In this document: piece after piece, positions 8,491-15,816 of the stretch | Layout of the letters: every line of letters begins with the position of its first letter | Numbering within the stretch: the stretch's first letter is position 1 | Notes under the pieces: model-generated | Told to the model about the DNA's origin: nothing | What the model saw: only the letters and a program-made list of their open reading frames with translations | The model's database searches: none | Program-made: the position numbers and the translations under genes | Source: Betaproteobacteria bacterium RIFCSPLOWO2_02_FULL_68_150 | GTDB taxonomy: Bacteria; Pseudomonadota; Gammaproteobacteria; Burkholderiales; SG8-39 | NCBI GenBank assembly: GCA_001771975.1 | Contig: MERE01000029.1 | Coordinates: 1-46,859, forward strand | DNA: 46,859 nt | Reading direction: 5' to 3'

Positions 8491-9117
8491 TCAAGCGCTC
8501 AGCCTGCACAGGACAAGGTGGCGCTCGGCGTCGAGCAGCGGGACACGGAGTCTGCGCACGTCAGCGCAGTTGCAGCCGGGTGGGAGGCGCGTCAGTTCAT
8601 CACGCGGATAAACGCCTTTCATCGCCGCGAGGACGCCGCCGCGGGTAAGCAAGTGCCGGCAGGCGCTGATGAAATCGGCGAGCGCGGCAAAGCCCCGGCA
8701 AATCACGACTTTGAATGCCGGATCGGGCCGCCACTCTTCTACACGCCCGGCATGCACGCGCACATTGGCCAGCTTCAGTTCAATCGCGGCCTGGCGCAGG
8801 AATGCGCTTTTCTTTTCGCTGGCGTCGTTCAAGGTCACGGCGCGATGCGGCTCCGCAATCGCGATCGGAATCCCAGGCAGACCCGCGCCGGCACCCACGT
8901 CGGCCAGGGGGCCGGGCGGCAACTCGGCGACGGCGGCAAGCGAATCGAGCAGATGGTGACTAACCATCATTACCGGATCCCGTATTGCGGTCAGGTTGTA
9001 GGTACGATTCCATTTTTGCAGCAACGCGAGATAAGTAAGCAGTTGCTCGCGTGCCTGCGCGGGCATCCCGAGCGCAAGTTCATGCAGCCCACGCTCCAGC
9101 GCTGCTTCGACCTTCAT
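8491..9117 (-). CDS. rsmG: 16S rRNA (guanine527-N7)-methyltransferase
   Basis: RsmG (GidB) methylates N7 of G527 in 16S rRNA using S-adenosylmethionine; in the family its loss gives low-level streptomycin resistance. It has 208 residues. The SAM-binding motif DVGAGAGLPGIPIAI and the upstream YNLTAIRDPVMMVSHHLLDSL segment are diagnostic. Its ATG overlaps the mnmG stop codon (ATGA at 9114-9117), and parA begins 2 bases after its own stop. It therefore lies inside a tightly packed mnmG-rsmG-parA-parB unit. Confidence 0.97.
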   Translation of the reverse strand: MKVEAALERGLHELALGMPAQAREQLLTYLALLQKWNRTYNLTAIRDPVMMVSHHLLDSLAAVAELPPGPLADVGAGAGLPGIPIAIAEPHRAVTLNDASEKKSAFLRQAAIELKLANVRVHAGRVEEWRPDPAFKVVICRGFAALADFISACRHLLTRGGVLAAMKGVYPRDELTRLPPGCNCADVRRLRVPLLDAERHLVLCRLSA

Positions 9118-11006
9118 GCGCGCTTCTTCTTGGGGCGAAGATCCCTTTTCAGGTGCACCAGAAGAAGCGCGACGGCCGCGGGCGTGACGCCGGAAATGCG
9201 GCCTGCCTGACCGATGGTTTCGGGCCGGTGCCGTTCGAGCTTCTGGCGCGCCTCCACCGACAGCCCGTGCACCTCCCCATAATTCAAACCAGCTGGAAGC
9301 GGGAGCGACTCCTGAGCCTCGCGCCGAGCCACTTCGTCGCGCTGGCGCTCGATATAGCCTTCATACTTGGCTTGAACTTCGACTTGCTCAGCGACCTTAT
9401 CGTCAACCGGGGGCTCAAAATCTTTGACCAAAACAGAGAGTGAGCGATAACTTACATCAGGTCGGCGCAGTAAGTCCGAAAGTGTGTGCTCACGTTCCAA
9501 TGCTTTGCCAAGTGCCTGCTCAGCTTGCTGCACGGTCACATTTCTAGGGCTAACCCAAACCGTCCTCAGCCGCTCCTGCTCCTTCGCGATGGCATCCCTC
9601 TTTCGACAATAGGCGTCCCACCGAGCATCGTCGATGAGCCCTAGATGCCGGCCGATCTCGGTCAATCGCAGATCGGCATTGTCTTCCCGCAGCATCAGCC
9701 GGTATTCAGCACGACTGGTAAACATTCGATACGGCTCCGAAACACCGCGGGTGACCAAGTCATCGACCAAGACCCCGATGTAGGCTTCATCACGACGCGG
9801 ACACCAGGGATCTCGGCCCTGGGCCCGAAGCGCGGCATTCGCCCCGGCCAGAAGCCCTTGTGCCGCGGCCTCCTCATATCCAGTCGTGCCGTTGATCTGA
9901 CCGGCAAAATAAAGCCCATCGATGGCTTTGGATTCCAAGGTCGATCGCAGGCTCCGGGGATCGAAGTAGTCGTATTCGATCGCGTACCCGGGGCGAAGGA
10001 TATGAGCCCGCTCCAGTCCTCTGATCGAGCGCACTAAAGCGAGCTGCACCTCGAATGGCAAGCTGGTCGAAATCCCATTCGGGTAGATCTCGTCTGTGGT
10101 CAGTCCTTCGGGCTCAAGAAAAATCTGGTGACTGGACTTGGCCGAAAACCGGTGAATCTTGTCCTCGATCGATGGACAGTAGCGAGGTCCGACACTCTTG
10201 ATGATTCCTGTGAACATCGGTGAGCTGCCGAGCCCCGCCTTGACGATCTCATGCGTTGCTGGATTGGTGTGCGCAATCCAGCACGGCAACTGGCGTGGAT
10301 GCATTTCCCTGCGACCCAGGAAAGAGAACACCGGTTCGGGCACGTCTCCGGGCTGCAGGTCCATCTCCGAGAAATCGATCGTCTTGCCGTCGAGCCTCGG
10401 CGGCGTCCCGGTCTTGAGCCGCCCTGCCGGAAGCTGGAGCTCTCGCAGCCTAGCCGCGAGCGCGATTGAGGCCGGCTCACCCGCGCGACCCGCTTCGTAA
10501 CTCTCGAGGCCTATATGGATGCGGCCGGCTAGAAATGTCCCCGCAGTGAGGACGACGGTCGCGCCTTGGAATTGAACGCCGAGTTGCGTCACGACCCCTG
10601 CGACACGATCACCTTGGAGAAGAATATCGTCGACGGGCTGCTGAAAGATGAGGAGATTCGGTTGCCGTTCGAGCCGCCGCCGGATCGATTGCCTGTACAA
10701 CACCCGATCCGCTTGGGCCCGGGTCGCTCGCACCGCGGGCCCCTTGGACGAATTGAGCGTGCGAAACTGAATTCCGGCTTCATCGGTGGCGATCGCCATG
10801 GCGCCCCCGAGCGCGTCGATTTCCTTGACCAGATGCCCTTTGCCAATCCCGCCGATGGACGGATTGCACGACATTTGGCCCAGGGTTTCGATGCTGTGGG
10901 TGATCAGCAGGGTCCGGCAGCCTGTACGCGCGGAAGCCAACGCGGCCTCGGTGCCAGCGTGGCCGCCACCCACCACAATGACGTCAAATCCAGACGGAAA
11001 CTGCAT
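9114..11006 (-). CDS. mnmG: tRNA uridine-34 5-carboxymethylaminomethyl modification protein MnmG
   Basis: MnmG (GidA) is the FAD-dependent partner of MnmE; together they add the cmnm5 group to U34 of several tRNAs. It has 630 residues. The FAD dinucleotide fold is at the N-terminus (VIVVGGGHAGTEAALASAR), with SCNPSIGGIGKGHLVKEID after it, and GYEEAAAQGLLAGANAAL is near residue 375. The C-terminal helical domain ends in a basic tail (KRDLRPKKKRA). Its middle and C-terminal part (about 9421-10260) is noticeably lower in GC (hand count near 57%) than the neighbours. MnmE is encoded 4.8 kb away across three unrelated genes. Confidence 0.98.
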   Translation of the reverse strand: MQFPSGFDVIVVGGGHAGTEAALASARTGCRTLLITHSIETLGQMSCNPSIGGIGKGHLVKEIDALGGAMAIATDEAGIQFRTLNSSKGPAVRATRAQADRVLYRQSIRRRLERQPNLLIFQQPVDDILLQGDRVAGVVTQLGVQFQGATVVLTAGTFLAGRIHIGLESYEAGRAGEPASIALAARLRELQLPAGRLKTGTPPRLDGKTIDFSEMDLQPGDVPEPVFSFLGRREMHPRQLPCWIAHTNPATHEIVKAGLGSSPMFTGIIKSVGPRYCPSIEDKIHRFSAKSSHQIFLEPEGLTTDEIYPNGISTSLPFEVQLALVRSIRGLERAHILRPGYAIEYDYFDPRSLRSTLESKAIDGLYFAGQINGTTGYEEAAAQGLLAGANAALRAQGRDPWCPRRDEAYIGVLVDDLVTRGVSEPYRMFTSRAEYRLMLREDNADLRLTEIGRHLGLIDDARWDAYCRKRDAIAKEQERLRTVWVSPRNVTVQQAEQALGKALEREHTLSDLLRRPDVSYRSLSVLVKDFEPPVDDKVAEQVEVQAKYEGYIERQRDEVARREAQESLPLPAGLNYGEVHGLSVEARQKLERHRPETIGQAGRISGVTPAAVALLLVHLKRDLRPKKKRA

Positions 11007-11029
11007 CGCTCGAACCCCAGGGGAGCGCC

Positions 11030-11059
11030 ATGATACGCGAACGATTCACGTGAAACCAA
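11030..11059 (-). promoter_or_regulatory. Predicted promoter of mnmG-rsmG-parA-parB, with parS in its spacer
   Basis: On the minus strand, TTGGTT (11059-11054) and TATCAT (11035-11030) have an 18-base spacer, and transcription would start near 11023, just upstream of the mnmG ATG at 11006. The spacer contains most of the parS-like site at 11042-11057. If the promoter call is right, ParB binding should affect transcription of its own operon. The boxes are imperfect, so the call is moderate. Confidence 0.5.
11042..11057. promoter_or_regulatory. parS-like site 1
   Basis: The 16-mer CGATTCACGTGAAACC matches the conserved parS consensus TGTTTCACGTGAAACA at 13 of 16 positions, with the central TTCACGTGAAAC intact. 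It is adjacent to mnmG in a genome segment that encodes ParA and ParB, which is the usual setting of origin-proximal parS sites. Confidence 0.8.
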
Positions 11060-11078
11060 GCTACGTGAGACTTGGGTT

Positions 11079-11094
11079 TGTTTCACGTGGAACG
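11079..11094. promoter_or_regulatory. parS-like site 2
   Basis: The 16-mer TGTTTCACGTGGAACG matches the parS consensus TGTTTCACGTGAAACA at 14 of 16 positions. Its centre is 37 bases from that of site 1, about three and a half helical turns. The pair sits between the divergent mnmG and MFS genes, about 10 kb from the presumed origin. Confidence 0.85.
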
Positions 11095-11169
11095 AGGAAC
11101 AGCGGCCTTGGTTGCTGCACCGCAACATCACAAATCTGCGTGTGACAATCGCTCCCCGTTGAGCGCCTC

Positions 11170-12354
11170 ATGATTTCCCTTGCCCGCTATGCCGCCGTGT
11201 TCGCGCACCCCGAGTTGCGCGCCGCCGTTGCCGCCTCGGTTCTCGGGCGGCTGCCGATCGGAATCACCGGCCTATCCATTCTCTTGCTGGTACAGCGGGC
11301 GACGGGATCCTTCGCAGAAAGCGGGGCAATGACCGCTGCCTACATCGGCGGACTGGCGAGCATCGCCCCGTTGCTTGGGCGCCTGATCGATCGTTCGGGT
11401 CCACGGCGCGTGCTGAGCGCCTGCGCTTTGGTTTTTCCGATGGCGCTGGGCGCGCTCATCTTCGCGATGCGCATCGCGCCAAGCGGGATGCTCAATCTGG
11501 CGTTGGCCTTCGCTGCTGGAGCGAGCTTTCCGCCGATCACGGTATGCATGCGCACGTTCTTTCGGCAGCGCTTGCGCGACGAGTCGCTGCTCGGCGCCGC
11601 GTATTCGCTTGAATCGGTGCTCATCGAAATGATCTTCATCGTGGGGCCAATGCTGGTGGCCTTGCTGGTGGCGCTCGCCTCGCCCGAGGCGGCGGTCCTG
11701 TTGGCCGCGTCCTGTGCGGGACTGGGTACGGTCCTATTCCTGCGCTCGCCGGCGCTGGTGCATTGGCGCCTGGACGCCGTTACGGACAAAACCAGCTTTC
11801 TCGGACCGCTGGCAGAGCGCGATTTCACTGCCTTGCTCGCGGTCGTACTCGGTTATTCCATCGCGTTTGGTCTGGTGGAAATCGGCGTCACCGCCTACGC
11901 ATCGCTCGCCGGGCGTCCTGCGTTTGCCGGAATACTGCTCGCGCTCATGAGCGCCGGCAGCGTGATGGGCGGTCTCGCGTATGGGAGTCGCACTTGGGGT
12001 CCGCCGCTCGCGCGGCAGTTCGCGATCGCGCTTGGCTTGATGGGCATCGGCATCGCCTTGCTCGCGCCTACGACCAACGCCTGGCTGTTCGCCTTCCTGA
12101 GCGCAGTCGCCGGCATCGTGATGGCACCCGCGCTCACGATCCAGTCGATGCTGGTCACGAAGACCGCGCCTCCGCACCACGCCACGGAGGCGTTTACCTG
12201 GTCATCCACCGGCCTGCTTTCGGGGGTTGGACTGGGCATGGCTGTGGGCGGCTGGCTGATCGAGCAGTGGGGTTGGCGCGCCACATTTGCCGCGGGCTCG
12301 GTCGCCGCGCTCAGTTCCGCGGCGCTGGCGATGAATCTTCGCGTACGCCATTGA
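11170..12354 (+). CDS. MFS transporter, substrate unknown
   Basis: This is a 394-residue major facilitator superfamily protein with about 12 hydrophobic helices along its whole length. The loop between helices 2 and 3 has the typical glycine/arginine motif (APLLGRLIDRSGPRRVLSA), and the second half repeats the pattern. I cannot assign a substrate; small-molecule or drug efflux is one possibility. No obvious Shine-Dalgarno precedes the ATG at 11170. It is the only gene on this side of the origin transcribed against the replication fork, divergent from mnmG and convergent with the aminotransferase, so it looks like a later insertion in a conserved neighbourhood. Confidence 0.85.
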   Translation: MISLARYAAVFAHPELRAAVAASVLGRLPIGITGLSILLLVQRATGSFAESGAMTAAYIGGLASIAPLLGRLIDRSGPRRVLSACALVFPMALGALIFAMRIAPSGMLNLALAFAAGASFPPITVCMRTFFRQRLRDESLLGAAYSLESVLIEMIFIVGPMLVALLVALASPEAAVLLAASCAGLGTVLFLRSPALVHWRLDAVTDKTSFLGPLAERDFTALLAVVLGYSIAFGLVEIGVTAYASLAGRPAFAGILLALMSAGSVMGGLAYGSRTWGPPLARQFAIALGLMGIGIALLAPTTNAWLFAFLSAVAGIVMAPALTIQSMLVTKTAPPHHATEAFTWSSTGLLSGVGLGMAVGGWLIEQWGWRATFAAGSVAALSSAALAMNLRVRH

Positions 12355-12364
12355 ACGCGCATTC

Positions 12365-12409
12365 GCACGGCGCGCGGAACCGCTTCAATGCGCGCCGCGC
12401 GCGGCGTGC
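12365..12409. terminator. Large GC-rich hairpin between convergent genes
   Basis: Left arm 12365-12377 (GCACGGCGCGCGG) pairs with right arm 12395-12409 (CCGCGCGCGGCGTGC) in 13 base pairs interrupted by a 2-base bulge, with a 17-base loop. It fills the gap between the MFS stop (12354) and the aminotransferase stop (12410). There is no T tract on either strand, so it is not a classical intrinsic terminator. It may still stop or stabilise converging transcripts. Confidence 0.45.
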
Positions 12410-13762
12410 TTATGCCACGGTCGCAGCTGCCGCAGGGAGTCCGCGGATGGTCGCACCCAGGGCACGACCGAGCTTGTCCACCAACTCGTCAAGTTGCTCC
12501 ACCTCGAGGACAAACGGCGGCGCCACCAGCACATGATCGCCACGCACGCCATCGACTGTCCCGCCCATCGGATAGCACATCAGGCCGTGCTCCATCGCGG
12601 CTTGCTTGAGGCGCGCGTGCGCCCTCAATTCCGGATCGAGTGGCGCCTTGCTGGCGCGATCGGCTACGAGTTCGAGCGCCCAGAACAACCCGCGGCCGCG
12701 GATCTCGCCGACGTTCGGGTGCGCGCCGAACGCCGCACGCAATTTCGCTTCGAGCAGCGTACCGAGTGGCTGCACCCGCGCCAGCAATCCATCCTCGTGT
12801 AGCCGCCGCTGCACGGCGAGGGCTCCGGCGCACGCGGCAGCGTGCCCGAGATAAGTGTGCCCGTGCTGAAACGAGCCGCTGCCGCCCACTACCGCGTCAA
12901 AGACGTGCCGCGCGACGAGCACCGCTCCGATCGGCTGGTAACCCGCACCCAGACCCTTTGCGAGCGCCACCAGATCGGGCACCACGCCCTCCGGCTCGAA
13001 CGACCAGAGCGTGCCGCAGCGTCCCATGCCGCACATCACCTCGTCCAGGATCAACAGCACGCCGTAGCGGTCGCATATTTCGCGCACGCGCCTGAAGTAT
13101 CCCGCCACCGGGGGTACCGCACCGAGCGTCGCGCCAGCGACCGTTTCTGCGACGAAGGCAATGACTTGATCGCCGCCGAGTCGCTGAATTTCCGCTTCGA
13201 GCTCGCCAGCAAGACGCGCGCCGTATTGCTCGTCACTTTCTCCGGCGCCGCGCTCGCGATACGGATAGCAAGGCGAGACATGGTGTGCCGCAAAAAGGAG
13301 TGGCTCGAACGGCTTTCTGCGCCCGGCATGGCCGCCGACGGCGAGCGCACCCAAGGTATTGCCGTGATACGACTGACGCCGGGCAATGATGTGGCGCCGT
13401 TGCATTTGCCCTTGTTCGACAAAGTATTGACGTGCCAGCTTGAGTGCGGCTTCCATCGCCTCCGACCCGCCCGACACGAAATAGACCTTGGCAAGCGCTG
13501 CGGGCGAGCGCGCGACGAGCGCTTCGGCGAGCGCCTCCAGCGGCTCGTTGGTGAAGAACGACGTGTGCGCGAAGGGCAACAGGTCGAGCTGTCGCCCGAT
13601 GGCCGCGACGACCGCGCGGTCGGAGTGACCCAGGCAGGAGACGGCTGCACCACCGGAGGCGTCCAGGTAGCGGCGGCCCTCGCGGTCGATGAGATACGCG
13701 CCCTCGCCGCGTACCGCGACCGGGTACGCATGGCGCGGGAGGCGGTGAAAGACTTTGCTCAC
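12410..13762 (-). CDS. Class III (PLP-dependent) aminotransferase
   Basis: This is a fold-type I, class III aminotransferase that moves an amino group from an amine or omega-amino acid to a keto acid with pyridoxal phosphate. It has 450 residues. GAYLIDREGRRYLDASGG and AAVSCLGHSDRAVVAAIG mark the N-terminal domain; LLILDEVMCGMGRCGTLWSF carries the cofactor-contacting Asp. The PLP lysine is Lys269 in LVALAKGLGAGYQPIGAVLV. The frame extends upstream to 13906 but overlaps pckG, so I place the start at GTG 13762, one base after the pckG stop, giving VSKVFHRLPRHAYPVAV. It is probably cotranscribed with pckG. The substrate is unknown. Confidence 0.88.
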   Translation of the reverse strand: MSKVFHRLPRHAYPVAVRGEGAYLIDREGRRYLDASGGAAVSCLGHSDRAVVAAIGRQLDLLPFAHTSFFTNEPLEALAEALVARSPAALAKVYFVSGGSEAMEAALKLARQYFVEQGQMQRRHIIARRQSYHGNTLGALAVGGHAGRRKPFEPLLFAAHHVSPCYPYRERGAGESDEQYGARLAGELEAEIQRLGGDQVIAFVAETVAGATLGAVPPVAGYFRRVREICDRYGVLLILDEVMCGMGRCGTLWSFEPEGVVPDLVALAKGLGAGYQPIGAVLVARHVFDAVVGGSGSFQHGHTYLGHAAACAGALAVQRRLHEDGLLARVQPLGTLLEAKLRAAFGAHPNVGEIRGRGLFWALELVADRASKAPLDPELRAHARLKQAAMEHGLMCYPMGGTVDGVRGDHVLVAPPFVLEVEQLDELVDKLGRALGATIRGLPAAAATVA

Positions 13763-13763
13763 C

Positions 13764-15599
13764 TCAGGCGGCGAGCCCGGCGTGCAATCGCTTACGGCGC
13801 AAGTCCAGTTCCGGCGGCAGTTTTTGACCCAGTCTGCCGAGCAGCTCATCGTGCGAACCAAGCTCCTGCTGCCAAGCCTGACCGTCGATGCGCTCGAGTT
13901 CCGCATACTGCTCGCGGCCGAATCTCTCGAGGCCGTCCCAGCTCAGGTCGTCGTAGCGCGGCATCAACCCGAGCGCAGTCGGAACGGCCTGCGCGCGACC
14001 ATGGCAGCGTTCTACGATCCAGCTGAGCACGCGCATGTTTTCGGAGTAGCCGGGCCACACGAACTTGCCGACCGCGTCCTTGCGGAACCAGTTGACGCGG
14101 AAGATCTTCGGCGGATGGCGAACCGCCTCGCCCATTCTTAGCCAATGCGCGAAGTAATCACCGATGTGGTAGCCGCAAAAAGCGATCATCGCCATCGGGT
14201 CGCGTCGCACCACGCCGACTTTGCCCGTGATCGCAGCGGTGGTTTCCGATCCCAGCGTGGCCCCCATGTACACCCCATCCCCCCAAGTGGGCGCCTCGAC
14301 CACGAGCGGAATGGTGGACGAGCGCCGGCCGCCGAAGATGAACGCCGAAATCGGCACGCCACCCGGGTCCTCCCATTTCGGGTCGATCGACGGACATTGC
14401 GCAGCCGGCACCGTAAAGCGTGCATTGGGATGCGCCGCGGGTCGCCCGCATCCCCGCGTCCATTCCTTGCCCTGCCAGTCGATCAGGCGCTCCGGAGCCT
14501 CGTGCGTCATGTCCTCCCACCAGACGTCGCCCTCGAGCGTCAGCGCAACATTGGTGAAGATCACATTGGCTTGCAGCGACTTCATCGCATTGAGATTGGA
14601 TGCTTCGGAGGTGCCCGGAGCGACACCGAAAAAACCAGCTTCGGGATTGATCGCGTAGAAACGCCCATCGTGGCCGGGCTTGATCCAGGCGATGTCCTCG
14701 CCGATGGTGCTCACTTTCCACCCTTTGAACGAAGCCGGAGGGATCAGCATCGCGAAATTGGTCTTGCCGCACGCGGAAGGAAACGCGGCCGAGACATAGG
14801 TCTTCTCGCCGCCGGGCGATTCAACGCCGAGGATCAGCATGTGCTCCGCCAGCCAGCCCTCGTCGCGCGCCATCACCGAAGCGATGCGCAGCGCGAGGCA
14901 CTTCTTGCCCAACAGGGCATTGCCGCCGTAACCCGAGCCGAAGGACCAGACTTCCCGCGTTTCCGGGAAATGCACGATCCACTTTTCGCTCTCGCTGCAG
15001 GGCCACGGCACGTCCTTCTGGCCCGGCGCCAGCGGCGCTCCGACCGAATGCACGCACGGCACGAAATCGCCGTCGTCGCCGAGCCATTCGGCCACCGCGC
15101 GGCCCATGCGCGTCATGACGCGCATGTTCACGACGACGTACGCTGAGTCGGAGATTTCGACGCCGATCTGCGCGATGTGCGAACCGATCGGTCCCATCGA
15201 GAACGGCATCACGTACATGGTGCGGCCACGCATGCAGCCATCGAACAGCCGTTCGAGCGTAGCTCGCATTTCGCGCGGCTCGATCCAGTTGTTGGTCGGT
15301 CCGGCGTCCTCCTCCCGGTCGCTGCAGATGAAGGTCCGGTCCTCCATGCGCGCGACATCCGAGGGATGCGAGCGTGCCAGATAGCTGTTTGGCCGCACGC
15401 GATCGTTCAGCCGGATGAACGTTCCGCCCGCCACCAGCTCCGCGCACAGCCGGTCGTACTCTTGCTGAGAGCCATCGCACCAGAGCACGCGATCGGGCTT
15501 TGCCCGCCGGGCGACCTCGGCGACCCAGCGCTTGAGGCCCGCATGCGACATCCAAGCAGGTGCGTTAATGGAAGCAGCGTTTGCAAGATGTTCGGTCAT
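13764..15599 (-). CDS. pckG: Phosphoenolpyruvate carboxykinase (GTP)
   Basis: This enzyme converts oxaloacetate and GTP to phosphoenolpyruvate, GDP and CO2, the first committed step of gluconeogenesis from TCA intermediates. It has 611 residues, typical of the GTP-dependent class and unlike the shorter ATP-dependent PckA. The P-loop with the catalytic cysteine is FPSACGKTNFAML, with Cys277. GDDGDFVPCVHSVGAPL, EDIAWIKPGHDGRFYAINPE and AGFFGVAPGTS are conserved blocks of the family. The ATG at 15599 is only 13 bases after a terminator-like hairpin. An aminotransferase gene follows one base after the stop. Confidence 0.97.
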   Translation of the reverse strand: MTEHLANAASINAPAWMSHAGLKRWVAEVARRAKPDRVLWCDGSQQEYDRLCAELVAGGTFIRLNDRVRPNSYLARSHPSDVARMEDRTFICSDREEDAGPTNNWIEPREMRATLERLFDGCMRGRTMYVMPFSMGPIGSHIAQIGVEISDSAYVVVNMRVMTRMGRAVAEWLGDDGDFVPCVHSVGAPLAPGQKDVPWPCSESEKWIVHFPETREVWSFGSGYGGNALLGKKCLALRIASVMARDEGWLAEHMLILGVESPGGEKTYVSAAFPSACGKTNFAMLIPPASFKGWKVSTIGEDIAWIKPGHDGRFYAINPEAGFFGVAPGTSEASNLNAMKSLQANVIFTNVALTLEGDVWWEDMTHEAPERLIDWQGKEWTRGCGRPAAHPNARFTVPAAQCPSIDPKWEDPGGVPISAFIFGGRRSSTIPLVVEAPTWGDGVYMGATLGSETTAAITGKVGVVRRDPMAMIAFCGYHIGDYFAHWLRMGEAVRHPPKIFRVNWFRKDAVGKFVWPGYSENMRVLSWIVERCHGRAQAVPTALGLMPRYDDLSWDGLERFGREQYAELERIDGQAWQQELGSHDELLGRLGQKLPPELDLRRKRLHAGLAA

Positions 15600-15612
15600 C
15601 GATCAGGCGTCC

Positions 15613-15646
15613 AAAAAGCAAAACGGCCCAGTTCGAGCTCGGGCCG
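15613..15646 (-). terminator. Intrinsic-terminator-like hairpin just upstream of pckG
   Basis: On the minus strand, CGGCCC (15646-15641) and GGGCCG (15629-15624) form a perfect 6-bp stem with an 11-base loop, followed by TTTTGCTTTTT (15623-15613). The pckG ATG is 13 bases further on. It could end the rpmH-to-mnmE transcript. Because no room is left for a pckG promoter after it, the pckG message must itself pass through it, which suggests attenuation. Confidence 0.6.
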
Positions 15647-15669
15647 GTCCGGGAATCCACTGGTCGAAC

Positions 15670-15675
15670 ATTCTA
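15670..15675 (-). promoter_or_regulatory. Possible -10 box of the pckG promoter
   Basis: TAGAAT on the minus strand (15675-15670) differs from TATAAT by one base and lies about 70 bases before the pckG ATG. No good -35 box stands 16-18 bases upstream; a perfect palindrome occupies that region instead, which would fit an activator-dependent promoter. Confidence 0.35.
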
Positions 15676-15696
15676 CTCGCCTGCCGTGCTGCCGGG

Positions 15697-15713
15697 GATT
15701 GGCGCAGCCAATC
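15697..15713. promoter_or_regulatory. Perfect 7-base inverted repeat, operator-like, upstream of pckG
   Basis: GATTGGC at 15697-15703 and GCCAATC at 15707-15713 are exact reverse complements separated by GCA. The repeat lies 22-38 bases upstream of the TAGAAT box, over the place of the missing -35 element, and 104 bases past the mnmE stop. This is where an activator or repressor of pckG would be expected to bind. The cognate protein is unknown. Confidence 0.45.
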
Positions 15714-15816
15714 GGTGCACACGGGCCGCTTCGCGCCCGGCTTGGCACGCGGCTACAAGACAACGGCCGGCGAGACGGCCCCATCCAGACCCTCTGGCGG
15801 GAGCATCCGCCGTCGC

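Noticed and set aside
11057..11075. A third palindrome between the two parS-like sites (CCAAG...CTTGG)
   Set aside because: Only the 5-base ends pair; the centre (CTACGTGAGA) is not symmetric and does not fit parS.
15765..15780. Terminator directly after mnmE
   Set aside because: The GGCCG/CGGCC hairpin on the minus strand is followed by GTTGTCTTG, not a T tract, and is only 5 bp long.
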